Source: MSPOR6 sp964652195 (GTDB lineage: Bacteria; Poribacteria; WGA-4E; WGA-3G). From it: a DNA stretch of 64,000 nucleotides. The stretch covers positions 1 to 64,000 of the forward strand of contig CAZZBB010000009.1 in the NCBI GenBank assembly GCA_964652195.1, written 5' to 3'. Both the position numbers and the translations under genes were made by a program. Of this stretch, positions 8,811 through 18,542 are shown in pieces. How positions within the stretch are numbered: position 1 is the stretch's first letter; each line of letters opens with the position of its first letter. Under the pieces are notes generated by a model. That model saw only the letters and a program-made list of their open reading frames with translations, ran no database searches and was not told where the DNA came from.

Positions 8811-11303
8811 ATGCTTGGTTTAATCTTTAGTAAGCAAGCAATTATAAGACAAATCCAACAGAAGAAGTCTCTGATAACATTGATACTTTTCTTAGTATTT
8901 AGTGCAGGTGTTGTCCATGCACAGGTTGCCCCGCAGTTGACAAATATCACACCCCGCGCTGCACAACGCGGACAAACAATTGATATCACTCTTGAAGGGA
9001 AGAATATCAATGAGAAGGCAGAGATATGGTTTAACAATCAGGGTATAAAGGCTACTATTAAGCAAAAAGCTCCGTCTGCATCAGTTAGGTTTAATGGGTC
9101 TGGCATCTCTGGTAATGTACCGACAAATCCGCGCTTAGTTCTGTCATTTGAAATATCAGAGGATGCTCCTTTAGGAAATCATCAGATACGGCTAATTACA
9201 CCAAACGGTGTTTCCAACGCACAAAATTTTATTGTCGGCGATTTGCCTGAGATTATGGAACAGGAACCGAATGGTATGATGGATGCCGCGACTATGTTAA
9301 CATTACCTGTGACCGTCAATGGTACTGTTAACTCTATAGAAGATGTGGATTATTTTCGATTTAATCTCAGAAAAGGTGCACGTTTAATCTGTGATATTAA
9401 TGCACAACGTATGGGGTCAGCATTAGATTCCTATATTGAATTGTATGACCCAGCAGGAACTGAAATCGTCAAAAGCCAAGATGGAAATGGCTTAGACTCC
9501 TTTATTGATTACACTACAAAGGTTGAAGGTGAATACACACTATATTTACGGGATGTTCGATATCAAGGGGGAGGAAATCACAGATATAGATTAAACATTG
9601 GTGAGTTGCCATACCTACAGAGTGTTTTCCCTCTCGGTGCTAAACGCGGTGCAGCAAACAATGTCACTGTCGCGGGGGCAAACTTAGGATCTCTAAACAC
9701 TCTACAACTTAATATATCTCCAGATGCATCAACTGGAATTCAGGAATTACGTGTTAACACAGAAAAAGGATTAGAGACGAACTCATACCCTTTTGCTATT
9801 GGTGAGTTTAACGAGACGAATGAAACTGAACCCAATAATACATTAAAGGAAGAGACCAAAATAGGTACACCAATAACAGTGAATGGGAAAATAGAAAAAG
9901 CCGGGGATATTGACAGGTATTCTATCACAGTAGAAAAAGGCGCAACCTTCGTTATCGAAGTACAATCCAGGCAATTTCGATCACTGTTAGATCCTTTATT
10001 AACGGTATACTCACATAAAAAAGGTGAATCTGATGAGGATATTGAAGAACAAGTAATCAGTGTAAATGATGACGCCAGCGGAACAGATGCAATTATCAGG
10101 TTTTCTGCTCCAGAAGCCGGGGATTACGGTATTTCTGTCCGTGACTTGAATAACAGCGGGGGTGGAGACTATCCGTATAGACTTACGATACGACCTTTAA
10201 ATCCGCGGTTTCAGGTTAATGTGAGTACAGATAACCCACGTATTTCACGCGGTGGTACATTTGTCATGACCGTTTCAGCAGCTCGGATAGACGGATTCAA
10301 TGGTGGACTCAAGTTTTATTCACCTGATCTACCGAAAGGTTTTGTAGTTAGTCCGACAATCTTATATCCTACACAGAATCAAGCGTTGTTAACTATAACT
10401 GCTCCTGTAGATGCAGATTTAGGCTTACATACTTTTTCTATCGTAGGGGTGGGTTCAATCGGTGATCGTCGGATAGAAGTTGCAGCAACACCAAAAGAGA
10501 TTCTGTTGACTGTGATGGAAGCACCTCCTTTCACACTTGAAGTAGCAGATATTGATATAAATGTTGTTCATAATAAAACGACAAATTTCCATGTAATTGC
10601 ACATCGTAGGGAAGGGTTTAATGATGCGATTGCCCTAAATGTGGCAGGTATTCCAGGACGGGTATCGGGTGGAAAAGCAACTATCCCAGCAGGGGAAAAT
10701 AGTGCTAAGATTTCTCTCCGAGCGGGAACAGTTGAACGACGAGAACAGTTTTCTGTTGTTCCTATACCGGGAACAAGTTATGTTGCTGTAACTGGGTCTG
10801 CAAATATAAACCGTGAAAATTATACTGAAGCCACACCTGCTATACCGATAACAATCCATGAAGCACCATTTATAGTGACAATCGAGCCATTACGTTTTAG
10901 CATTGTATTTCCAAAATCTAAAACTGTCGATGAACCTCTTGCTGCTGTAGAAGGCGATGGATCAGTTGTGGCTGTTTCAAACCCTTCACCAACTGAGAAT
11001 ACTGAGGCTGAAACAGCAGAAAAAGTTGATCCTATTAAGAAATCTGCCACACTCACAATGAGTATTGTTCGCCGTGGAAGTTTCACGGATATCGTAACTA
11101 TTACTCCTATACTGATACCAGAAGGTATTACTGTTCCTGAAGCTACGATACCAATGAACGAGAACGATGTTGAAGTCGATCTTGAAGCAATAAGCACCTT
11201 AGAAGCAAAGACGTACCAAGTGAAGTTCCGTGGAACTGCAGTTATCAATGGAACTGCTTTCGTACAAGAAAGTCCAATTATCAATGTTAAAATCATAAAG
11301 TAG
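8811..11303 (+). CDS. Exported PPC-domain protein with repeated beta domains
   Basis: An 830-residue exported protein with a signal peptide ending VHAQ near residue 38. An IPT/TIG-like N domain (about 40-145) is followed by two peptidase pre-C-terminal (PPC) domains, each with the sequence EQEPN or ETEPN, a helix-free beta region, then DVDYFRF or DIDRYSI (about 150-260 and 340-460). Further Ig-like beta modules fill the C-terminus. There is no peptidase domain. Proteins of this form are common next to DUF1501/DUF1549 genes in Planctomycetes and are thought to be cell-surface; function is unknown. It is flanked by hairpin terminators on both sides and appears monocistronic. Confidence 0.85.
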   Translation: MLGLIFSKQAIIRQIQQKKSLITLILFLVFSAGVVHAQVAPQLTNITPRAAQRGQTIDITLEGKNINEKAEIWFNNQGIKATIKQKAPSASVRFNGSGISGNVPTNPRLVLSFEISEDAPLGNHQIRLITPNGVSNAQNFIVGDLPEIMEQEPNGMMDAATMLTLPVTVNGTVNSIEDVDYFRFNLRKGARLICDINAQRMGSALDSYIELYDPAGTEIVKSQDGNGLDSFIDYTTKVEGEYTLYLRDVRYQGGGNHRYRLNIGELPYLQSVFPLGAKRGAANNVTVAGANLGSLNTLQLNISPDASTGIQELRVNTEKGLETNSYPFAIGEFNETNETEPNNTLKEETKIGTPITVNGKIEKAGDIDRYSITVEKGATFVIEVQSRQFRSLLDPLLTVYSHKKGESDEDIEEQVISVNDDASGTDAIIRFSAPEAGDYGISVRDLNNSGGGDYPYRLTIRPLNPRFQVNVSTDNPRISRGGTFVMTVSAARIDGFNGGLKFYSPDLPKGFVVSPTILYPTQNQALLTITAPVDADLGLHTFSIVGVGSIGDRRIEVAATPKEILLTVMEAPPFTLEVADIDINVVHNKTTNFHVIAHRREGFNDAIALNVAGIPGRVSGGKATIPAGENSAKISLRAGTVERREQFSVVPIPGTSYVAVTGSANINRENYTEATPAIPITIHEAPFIVTIEPLRFSIVFPKSKTVDEPLAAVEGDGSVVAVSNPSPTENTEAETAEKVDPIKKSATLTMSIVRRGSFTDIVTITPILIPEGITVPEATIPMNENDVEVDLEAISTLEAKTYQVKFRGTAVINGTAFVQESPIINVKIIK

Positions 11304-11350
11304 AGATTTTAGTTTATACGAATAAAATCGGATTATTTATTACGAAAACC

Positions 11351-11385
11351 AAGAGGGATATATCTCTGTATATGTCCCTCTTTTT
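11351..11385 (+). terminator. Rho-independent terminator
   Basis: AAGAGGGATAT (from 11351) pairs with ATGTCCCTCTT (to 11382), followed by a T run to 11385. This is a classical hairpin plus T tract after the PPC-domain gene. Confidence 0.8.
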
Positions 11386-11443
11386 GTATTAAGACTTAAA
11401 CACTAAACCGCTGTAATTAAAGGTGGAAAGACACTTAATTAAT

Positions 11444-11459
11444 TCACGGATATCCGTGA
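11444..11459. promoter_or_regulatory. Perfect palindrome TCACGGATATCCGTGA, copy 1
   Basis: A 16-base perfect palindrome lies about 97 bases upstream of the Rieske gene. The same 14-base core CACGGATATCCGTG recurs at 17469-17482 after the last gene of that operon. It may be a regulator site or a small dispersed repeat. Confidence 0.4.
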
Positions 11460-11555
11460 TACATTAATTTTAAGACGCTGAAATTCGTGCAAAGAATCTT
11501 ATATTGTGATATACTTTTGCAAACTAAATTCTGTGATACTTATTAGGGGGCATAA

Positions 11556-12044
11556 GTGTTGTCTCGACGTAGTTTTTTCAGATCCTTAGGTTGGGGAAGT
11601 TTTACTGCTGCACTCGGTTTATGTTTTGGACCGGGGTTAGTTAGATATCTATATCCTCGCGTTCTTTATGAACCATCATCTGTCTTTAAAGCAGGTTTTC
11701 CTGGAGAATATCCATCGGGGAGTGTTAGCGAAAAATTCAAGAAAGATCCATTCGGTGTTTGGATTGTAAGACGAGAAGACGGTGTATTCTATGCACTTCT
11801 TACAACCTGTACACATCTTGGTTGTACCCCTCGATGGCTCGGTTCTGAGAGTAAATTCAAGTGTCCTTGTCATGGTAGCGGTTTTGACCGTGATGGGATC
11901 AACTATGAAGGACCAGCACCAAGACCTCTTGAAAGGGTTAAGATAACCTTGGCAGAAGATGGACAGATCCAAATTGACAAATCAGTCAAGTTTTTAGGTG
12001 AAAAAGGTCAGTGGGAGGATGCTGGGGCATCCCTAAAAGTCTAA
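11556..12044 (+). CDS. petC: Rieske [2Fe-2S] iron-sulfur protein of the cytochrome bc/b6f-type complex
   Basis: A 162-residue Rieske protein that passes electrons from quinol to a c-type cytochrome. The N-terminal SRRSFFRSLG is a twin-arginine signal and anchor, as expected for a folded Fe-S protein. Cluster motifs are complete: C85-T-H87-L-G-C90 and C103-P-C105-H106-G-S-G. The start is GTG 11556, with AGGGGG at 11545-11550. It is the first gene of a quinol:cytochrome c oxidoreductase operon with split cytochrome b. A palindrome about 100 bases upstream may carry regulation. Confidence 0.95.
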   Translation: MLSRRSFFRSLGWGSFTAALGLCFGPGLVRYLYPRVLYEPSSVFKAGFPGEYPSGSVSEKFKKDPFGVWIVRREDGVFYALLTTCTHLGCTPRWLGSESKFKCPCHGSGFDRDGINYEGPAPRPLERVKITLAEDGQIQIDKSVKFLGEKGQWEDAGASLKV

Positions 12045-12101
12045 TATAAAGTTAAGATTGCGGTTGAGTCAAGGTTGCATCAATAGATATAAAGGAAGAT
12101 A

Positions 12102-12875
12102 ATGAACGAAGAACGTAAAGGACTAAAAGAAAAGATTACCAATTCTGATATATGGAAATCAATTTTTCGCCACGGCTATGAAGACACTGGTCGACGCTAT
12201 ACCCTACAAATTCTACAGAACGTTTGGCTTCACTTACATCCACCCCGCATTTCCCGACACGCTCTAAACTTTAGATTCACTTGGTGCATGGGAGGTATCA
12301 CATTTCTCATGTTTTTGGTGACGGCTGTTACCGGTGTTTTGTTAATGTTTTACTACCGTCCAGTTGGCGATTACGCTTTCCGAGATATTCAAGCACTCGA
12401 ATTTGACATTCCTTTTGGTATGCTCCTACGAAATATGCACCGGTGGGCTGCACACGGCATGGTAATATCTGTGATGCTTCATATGTTCCGTGTCTTTTTA
12501 ACTGGTTCATACAAGAAACCCCGGGAATTTAATTGGGCAGTTGGGGTGATATTATTACTTATAACCTTTTTCTTAAGTTTTACGGGATATCTATTACCTT
12601 GGGACCAACTTGCATTTTGGGCAGTTACAGTCGGAACTAACATGGCTAGCGCAACACCAGTCTTAGGTAATGAAGGTCCATTTACCCCAAAAGACATAGT
12701 AACAACATCTAATGATGTACGATTCGCATTACTCGGCGGAACAATGGTAGGTGAGTCAACACTATTACGATTCTACATTCTACACTGTGTCGCAGTCCCA
12801 TTGGCTGCAAGTGCATTAATGGCTCTACATTTTTGGCGGGTCCGTAAAGACGGTGGAATTTCCGGTCCTCTATAG
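12102..12875 (+). CDS. petB: Cytochrome b6-type N-terminal subunit
   Basis: A 257-residue membrane protein carrying both b hemes of the quinol-oxidising complex. Heme ligand pairs are visible: H113/H127 (HRWAAH...MLHMF) and H228/H243 (HCVAV...LHFWR). The 15-residue step in the second pair is the b6f spacing rather than the mitochondrial 14. Four membrane helices fit the b6 plan. Its C-terminal half is a separate gene about 120 bases downstream. The start ATG follows AAGGAAG. Confidence 0.94.
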   Translation: MNEERKGLKEKITNSDIWKSIFRHGYEDTGRRYTLQILQNVWLHLHPPRISRHALNFRFTWCMGGITFLMFLVTAVTGVLLMFYYRPVGDYAFRDIQALEFDIPFGMLLRNMHRWAAHGMVISVMLHMFRVFLTGSYKKPREFNWAVGVILLLITFFLSFTGYLLPWDQLAFWAVTVGTNMASATPVLGNEGPFTPKDIVTTSNDVRFALLGGTMVGESTLLRFYILHCVAVPLAASALMALHFWRVRKDGGISGPL

Positions 12876-12995
12876 TAATACATGCAATTCTTAAAGGAAA
12901 TATCAACAAAGATAGGTCTTATTACAGTTTTACAACAATTAGGTTAGACGAGGACTATTGGCAAAATCCTGAATTAAAGGAGAATAGATTTAGAT

Positions 12996-13862
12996 ATGGA
13001 GAATTTTATAGCATTAATTTCGAAACCTGATAATGTTCCGATTGTGGCTATGCTGTTTCTGGTACCATATTTTATCTGGTTATCATATAAACAGGCAAGG
13101 AAAACAGATCTGATGGGTGTTCCATCAGATGCGGAACTGAATGATAAGGTTTACGTGTGGCCATATCTCTGTCGTAACGAATTTGTCTGTGCTATAATCA
13201 TCATGTTAATTCTTGGGGTATGGTCAATTATGATTGACGCACCTCTTGAAGAAATGAGTGATCCCGCCAAAACACCTAACCCATCCAAAGCACCATGGTA
13301 TTTTCTTGCACTACAAGAGATGTTAGTCTATTTCGACCCATGGATTGCTGGGGTCGTCTTACCAGGACTTATAATTGCTGGTCTGGTAGCAATTCCTTAT
13401 ATTGATATCAACCCTAAAGGGAAAGGATATTACACACTTAAAGAACGCCCATTTGCTATCGCAGTATTCAGTTTCGGTTTCCTTATACTATGGATTGTAT
13501 TGATGATTGTTGGTACGTTCCTAAGAGGACCAGGGTGGAATATCTTTATGCCTTGGGAGAAGTGGGATCCGCACCTGATTGTACCTTTAACTAATGTCAA
13601 CTTATCCTACCTTTTCGGTATCCGTAATGATGTTACAGCAAGTTTCTTCGGCTTCGTCGTTGTATCAGGTTATTTCGCACTCGGACCCATGGTCTATATC
13701 GTTTTTAGAAAAACAAGCCAATTCATACAACAACTTGGACTGATAAGATACATTATTGTGTCCTTCTTGTTTCTATCTATGATGGCATTACCCATAAAGA
13801 TGTTCTTGAGATTAGCATTAAATATAAAATATGTTTGGGTAACTCCTTGGTTTAATATCTAA
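12996..13862 (+). CDS. petD: Cytochrome b C-terminal / subunit IV-like protein
   Basis: A 288-residue membrane protein matching the C-terminal half of cytochrome b. The quinol-oxidation motif PEWY appears in the variant form KAPWYFLALQEML near residues 99-111. Hydrophobic helices are seen near 17-35, 60-80, 118-138, 150-172, 208-230 and 247-267. It is longer than plant subunit IV (about 160), resembling the extended versions in bc complexes with multiheme cytochromes. It lies between cytochrome b6 and the octaheme cytochrome, so the complex would be Rieske/b6/subunit IV/multiheme c. Confidence 0.9.
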   Translation: MENFIALISKPDNVPIVAMLFLVPYFIWLSYKQARKTDLMGVPSDAELNDKVYVWPYLCRNEFVCAIIIMLILGVWSIMIDAPLEEMSDPAKTPNPSKAPWYFLALQEMLVYFDPWIAGVVLPGLIIAGLVAIPYIDINPKGKGYYTLKERPFAIAVFSFGFLILWIVLMIVGTFLRGPGWNIFMPWEKWDPHLIVPLTNVNLSYLFGIRNDVTASFFGFVVVSGYFALGPMVYIVFRKTSQFIQQLGLIRYIIVSFLFLSMMALPIKMFLRLALNIKYVWVTPWFNI

Positions 13863-13927
13863 TAGAGATAAAATTCTGTTTTCAATTTTGTTCGTAAATA
13901 TCGAGTCACTTGGAGGTTATACATTTC

Positions 13928-16900
13928 GTGAGGAGCAAGAAAGAAATTCCCGCTGAAAGTAAATCTTATTCTGTATTGTTCTTTATTCTATCAGCACTGT
14001 TAGGATTGGTAACTATATGGGGTTTCTGGAGTGAGATGATTACCCGTCGTCCTTGGAAAGAGCTTCAGCAACAGTTTTACCAATATGAATATGAAAAAAC
14101 AAAAGCAGAATTGCAGACCGCAAAGGATAATTTACCTGTAGAACCCTCCAAACCAGAAATTGATACAAATGAAGAGAGAAAACTGCAAAAGGATATAGAA
14201 GAGAAGAAAGTTGCATTAGATGAAGCAATGCAGGACAGGAAATTTGAGCAGAGCAAATCGGATGCAATCAATTATAAATATCAACATAGTCTTCATGAAG
14301 CACACGGTGAATATACAGACACTGTGAAAAAATGGAAAGAAAAACTTGACGAGTTCGAACGACGAATTGAGGGTGAATTAACTTCAGCTGTCCTTAAGGC
14401 TGAAGCTGAATATGCTGATGTAAATAAATCTCTCGCCGAATTTTATCAGAACAGTAACGATCCTACCAAAGCTCTTAGTACATTCCTAATTTCGGAAAAA
14501 TACAAACCCACAGATTCCTCCATTAAGGATGGAATTGCTGCATCTCAAGAATCATTGACAGTCCTTGAATCTCAACAAGCACAATTTGAGCTTGTTTCTC
14601 GTCTTGAAGAGAAGTTAGCAGACGTTGGTGGTATAAAACGAAATTTCCTCGGTAGTTTATTAGAAAACCCATTCAGAAAAACACGGACAATTGTCCAATA
14701 TTATCTTGAGGATTTTGATTATACCGCTGATAGATGTGCGACCTGCCATTTTTCTGTGGATAAGAGCGGATATGAAACCTCTGGTGATGAATTATTTGAA
14801 GAAGTTGAAGGTGATGGTGAAACTCGCGTTAAACTTCAACTAAAACATCCAAAAGTAAAACTTGGGAGTGAGTCCGTTGTTATTGACGGGTTTGATGCTG
14901 AACCTGAAGAATATAAACTAACCGAAGCCGGACTCCTCACACTTACTGATATAGATGTATTTGGTGACATAGAGATCACTTATGAAACCGGTTATGACCC
15001 CGTCCTTCAAACACATCCAAAGAGAGATGTCTTACTCGGTAAACATCCTGTTGAAAGATTCGGATGTACCCCCTGCCACGGTGGTCAAGGACGCGCATTA
15101 ACTGCAAAATCTGCACATGCCCTAACTCATGCTGAATATTGGCTAACACCTGTGCTCGGATTGGATAAACATACAGGGAGAACATCTGAAGAGAAAAAGG
15201 GGTATATGGAGTCTAATTGTCGACGTTGTCACGATGGTGTAATGAAGTTAGATTATGGTGTTGATTCGGATACAAATGTACCAGTAGACTACGCACCAAA
15301 TCTCACTAAAGGGATGCATCTCTTTGAAAACCTTGGATGTCATGGATGTCATGCAGTTGAAGGATATAGTGCCCTTAAGAATATTGAAAAAGTTGGACCT
15401 TCCCTGAAAAAAGTTGGAAGTAAAGTCAAAGATATTGCATGGCTTGAGAGCTGGATTAAAACACCAGAAGCATATCTCGCAAATACAACTATGCCTAATT
15501 TCTTCCCTGCTGAGGGTATGAGCCAAGTTGTTTACTTCAAAAATGGTGGACAACGCACAGGAATCGTAACCGAAACTCAGTCTGGATATGAAATAAAAGC
15601 AGATGATGGTACGGTATATCCTTACCGAAAAGAAGAGGTCGATCGTATTGTTGATGAGGTAAAATCAATAGCAGCCTACCTATCACAAATGACCGATGAC
15701 ACATTAGACGATTTATCTGCCTCATACTCAAATTCTGAGAGTGCAATCAGTGCAGGTGAAGAAACTGTCAAAACAGTTGGATGTCTCACTTGTCATGCTG
15801 TTGATGGGTTAGGAACTGATTTTGCCCCAGCATTAGACAGTGTAGGCACAAAAGTTACACCACAATATCTAAAACAATGGATCGAAAATCCTAAGGCTTA
15901 TGATCCAGATACTGCTATGCCAAGTCTACGTTTGAGCAATCGTGAGGTAGACAATGTTGTAGCGTATCTGATGAATCTACAGAAACCGACCCCAACTGCT
16001 ACTTCCGCTTCAATAGGTGAAGTAGATCCTAATGAAGGTGAAAAACTTGTAAGGACTTACGGTTGTTTTGGGTGTCACGAAATCCCCGGATTTGAGAATG
16101 AATCGAAAGTGGGTGCGGATCTTGGTGAATTCGGGGCAAAGCTTGCTGAAGAACTTGATTTTGGTGATACTGTAGATATTGAACATAGTTGGCACGGTTG
16201 GACAATTGGAAAGATTACCAAACCTCGTCAATATCAAACCCGTCGAATTGTTTCCCGTATGCCTGTATTCCAAATTAGTGATGATGAAGCAAAGTCTATC
16301 GCTGTATTATTAAAAAGTTTCCAACCACAGCCATATCCACTCAATTATATATTTGACCACGCTGTTGAACCTGAACGCGTTGAAAAACAGAAACAGATTG
16401 ATGCTGGCAGACGGATCGTGGAAAAATATAACTGTACTGGATGTCATGTCATTGAAGGTGAAGGTGGAGACTATACTGATGTTATCATAGCACACGAAGG
16501 TTTGGACCAGATCACAGCGAAACAACTATCACCGCCACCACTTCAATCACAAGGTGCTCGCGTTTATCACGACTGGTTATTTGAATTCCTGAAAAACCCG
16601 TCTGAAATTAGATATGGACTTAAAGTACGTATGCCAACATTTGGTATGTCAGATGATGAAGCAACAGCGCTTGTGAAATACTTCTCGGCATTAGACGATG
16701 AACCGTTCCCGTATGAAACTCTCGCTCCACCAATGTCTACACTTTCGGAATTACAAGTAGGAAAACAGATATTTGATGCACTTAGGTGCGACTCATGCCA
16801 TCCCTCAATAGGTGAGACAATATCTCAAGGAAGCGATAAAGCTGGTAGACCAGATCTATCCTTAGCTAATGGTAGATTAAAACCGGATTGGCTAATGGAT

Positions 16901-17059
16901 TGGTTGAAAGATCCACAAGCACTACAACCGGGTACAGCAATGCCGCAAGCCTGGCCTCTTGTCGATGACAAACATCTCCCATACGGCAACTATGCTGGAA
17001 GTGATGCTGAAAAGCAGATTCGTTTCGTCCGAGACTATATACTGTCATTAGGTCGTTAG
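13928..17059 (+). CDS. Membrane-anchored octaheme cytochrome c with coiled-coil N-terminus
   Basis: The start is GTG 13928, behind GGAGG at 13912; an upstream TTG overlaps that site. The 1043-residue product has one N-terminal membrane helix (about 12-32), a long Lys/Glu-rich coiled coil (about 45-215), and eight CxxCH heme motifs: CATCH 270, CTPCH 380, CRRCH 431, CHGCH 471, CLTCH 619, CFGCH 713, CTGCH 836 and CDSCH 954. The last five sit in repeated mono-heme cytochrome c modules with distal Met segments such as TTMPNF, TAMPSL, SRMPVF, VRMPTF and TAMPQA. It is encoded directly after the cytochrome b subunits, so it probably replaces cytochrome c1/f as electron exit. The coiled coil is unusual. 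Confidence 0.9.
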   Translation: MRSKKEIPAESKSYSVLFFILSALLGLVTIWGFWSEMITRRPWKELQQQFYQYEYEKTKAELQTAKDNLPVEPSKPEIDTNEERKLQKDIEEKKVALDEAMQDRKFEQSKSDAINYKYQHSLHEAHGEYTDTVKKWKEKLDEFERRIEGELTSAVLKAEAEYADVNKSLAEFYQNSNDPTKALSTFLISEKYKPTDSSIKDGIAASQESLTVLESQQAQFELVSRLEEKLADVGGIKRNFLGSLLENPFRKTRTIVQYYLEDFDYTADRCATCHFSVDKSGYETSGDELFEEVEGDGETRVKLQLKHPKVKLGSESVVIDGFDAEPEEYKLTEAGLLTLTDIDVFGDIEITYETGYDPVLQTHPKRDVLLGKHPVERFGCTPCHGGQGRALTAKSAHALTHAEYWLTPVLGLDKHTGRTSEEKKGYMESNCRRCHDGVMKLDYGVDSDTNVPVDYAPNLTKGMHLFENLGCHGCHAVEGYSALKNIEKVGPSLKKVGSKVKDIAWLESWIKTPEAYLANTTMPNFFPAEGMSQVVYFKNGGQRTGIVTETQSGYEIKADDGTVYPYRKEEVDRIVDEVKSIAAYLSQMTDDTLDDLSASYSNSESAISAGEETVKTVGCLTCHAVDGLGTDFAPALDSVGTKVTPQYLKQWIENPKAYDPDTAMPSLRLSNREVDNVVAYLMNLQKPTPTATSASIGEVDPNEGEKLVRTYGCFGCHEIPGFENESKVGADLGEFGAKLAEELDFGDTVDIEHSWHGWTIGKITKPRQYQTRRIVSRMPVFQISDDEAKSIAVLLKSFQPQPYPLNYIFDHAVEPERVEKQKQIDAGRRIVEKYNCTGCHVIEGEGGDYTDVIIAHEGLDQITAKQLSPPPLQSQGARVYHDWLFEFLKNPSEIRYGLKVRMPTFGMSDDEATALVKYFSALDDEPFPYETLAPPMSTLSELQVGKQIFDALRCDSCHPSIGETISQGSDKAGRPDLSLANGRLKPDWLMDWLKDPQALQPGTAMPQAWPLVDDKHLPYGNYAGSDAEKQIRFVRDYILSLGR

Positions 17060-17107
17060 AGTAGGTACGGTCATAATACGTCCCTACATAGGGAGTTCCG
17101 TCCTATT

Positions 17108-17464
17108 ATGAAACATCTTCTGATTGTAATTGTCATGATTCTTGTCTGGATTAACGGATTAATCTGGTTAGGAAATCAGATTGATCCTATTAACAGGTAT
17201 TCTACAGAAGTAGAATACAAATATGCAAGATATTGTGCAGGATGTCATGGAAAAGATGGTGAAGGGAATGGACGGATTGGGAGATTCAAGAAATTAGACC
17301 CCGCTGATTTGACTGATGAGAATTTGTGGTCTGTTCATAACGATGAGCAACTTCTGTCAACCATCAGGGATGGGAAAAACGATATGCCAGCCTTTCACTA
17401 CTACCTAAATGAAGAAGACCAACAGCAGATACTTGATTACATTAAGGCAAAATACAGGCAATAG
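17108..17464 (+). CDS. Small membrane-anchored cytochrome c
   Basis: A 118-residue mono-heme cytochrome c. It has an N-terminal membrane helix (about 3-20), the heme motif CAGCHGKDGEGNG near residue 40, and distal NDMPAFHYYLNEEDQQQILDYI, which supplies the Met ligand. It lies 48 bases after the octaheme gene and probably ends that operon, acting as the carrier between the complex and the oxidases. Confidence 0.9.
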   Translation: MKHLLIVIVMILVWINGLIWLGNQIDPINRYSTEVEYKYARYCAGCHGKDGEGNGRIGRFKKLDPADLTDENLWSVHNDEQLLSTIRDGKNDMPAFHYYLNEEDQQQILDYIKAKYRQ

Positions 17465-17468
17465 TTCA

Positions 17469-17482
17469 CACGGATATCCGTG
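17469..17482. promoter_or_regulatory. Palindrome CACGGATATCCGTG, copy 2
   Basis: The 14-base core is identical to that at 11445-11458. It lies 5 bases after the small cytochrome c stop codon and 198 bases before the cupredoxin-like gene. Confidence 0.35.
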
Positions 17483-17587
17483 ATAGTTGAATTTTACCGT
17501 TTGCCAATTAAAATCTATAGGTGTTAATATTAACGTAAAACTTATTTGAGAATGAAGTTATTAATGCCATAAATTTTGTATTCACTG

Positions 17588-17621
17588 CCAAGGTCGGTAC
17601 GGTTTCAAAACCTACCGATTA
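17588..17621. repeat. GGTACGGTTT-type hairpin repeat
   Basis: TCGGTA-C-GGTTT pairs with AAACC-TACCGA around CA, leaving one bulged base. It resembles the perfect hairpin at 42822-42842 (stem GGTGCGGTT) and probably belongs to the same dispersed hairpin family. Confidence 0.45.
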
Positions 17622-17679
17622 TAAATCAAAGTATTGAATTCAGACTCATATTGAATGTATTGAACTAAGGAGAAGACCA

Positions 17680-18444
17680 ATGAAAACTCTGAAAATCATT
17701 ATTACACTAATTATATCCGTTTCATTCGCAACTATCGCTTATGCTGGAAATATTACTGGGACAGTCACCTATGTCGGAGATGTACCAACACGATCAGCAT
17801 TGTCTATTAAAACACAGGATAAACACTGTCTTGATACTGCAAAAGGGATGAAATCTGAAGCACTCGTTGTTTCAAAAGGAAAAGGAATCCAAAATGTGGT
17901 CGTTTATGCACGTGTTCGGGGACAAAAGGTAACTCTACCAAAGACAAATCCAAAAGTTGACCAACTAAACTGTCGGTATTTACCGCATGTCATCGCAGTA
18001 CCAACCGGTACAACAATTGATGTTACTTCAAGTGATCCAATTGCTCACAATGTTAATTCCCATGCTATGAAGAATGAAGCAAAGAATTTCCAAGTACCCA
18101 ATAAAGGTGATGTGATTCCATATAAAGTGACTAAAGCTGAACCTATCAAATTGACCTGTGATATCCATACATGGATGAGCGGTTATATCGTTGCAGTTGA
18201 CAGCAACCATTTTACTGTTACCGGACAGAAAGATAGTGAAAATAAATGGATTCATCCTGATGCCTATGAAAAATCAGCCGATACTGGTAAATACACCTTA
18301 AAGGGTGTTGCAGCCGGTAGAGTAAGAGTCGTTGCATGGCACGAAGAACTTGGGACAGCAAACAAAACTGTTGAAGTTACCGCTGACGGTGATGTTACCG
18401 TTGATTTCAAAAGCACCGATTTCAAGAAACCAAAAAAGAAGTAG
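17680..18444 (+). CDS. Exported cupredoxin-like protein, paralogue 1
   Basis: A 254-residue protein with a signal peptide ending AYAG (about 23). The central region is plastocyanin-like: PHVIAVPTGTTIDVTSSDPIAHN gives the upstream His, and LTCDIHTWMSGYI gives a Cys-His-Met set like a type 1 copper site. The C-terminus (about 195-245) looks like a carboxypeptidase-regulatory beta domain (YTLKGVAAGRVRVVAWHEELG). A paralogue lies at 24683, and the two bracket the bd-like oxidase and cytochrome genes. A periplasmic electron carrier or copper-binding role is inferred. It has a strong AAGGAG ribosome binding site. Confidence 0.75.
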   Translation: MKTLKIIITLIISVSFATIAYAGNITGTVTYVGDVPTRSALSIKTQDKHCLDTAKGMKSEALVVSKGKGIQNVVVYARVRGQKVTLPKTNPKVDQLNCRYLPHVIAVPTGTTIDVTSSDPIAHNVNSHAMKNEAKNFQVPNKGDVIPYKVTKAEPIKLTCDIHTWMSGYIVAVDSNHFTVTGQKDSENKWIHPDAYEKSADTGKYTLKGVAAGRVRVVAWHEELGTANKTVEVTADGDVTVDFKSTDFKKPKKK

Positions 18445-18542
18445 ATTACAATAAGAACAGATTGTATATCTGTCAGGTATATAGAATACCCCGATTGGTA
18501 TAACAATAACTACGATCAGTCGTACGATTGAGAGAATAGATA

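Noticed and set aside
10820..11296. Long minus-strand frame under the PPC-domain gene (158 codons)
   Set aside because: It is antisense to a well-supported gene, with biased composition and no ribosome binding site; a shadow.
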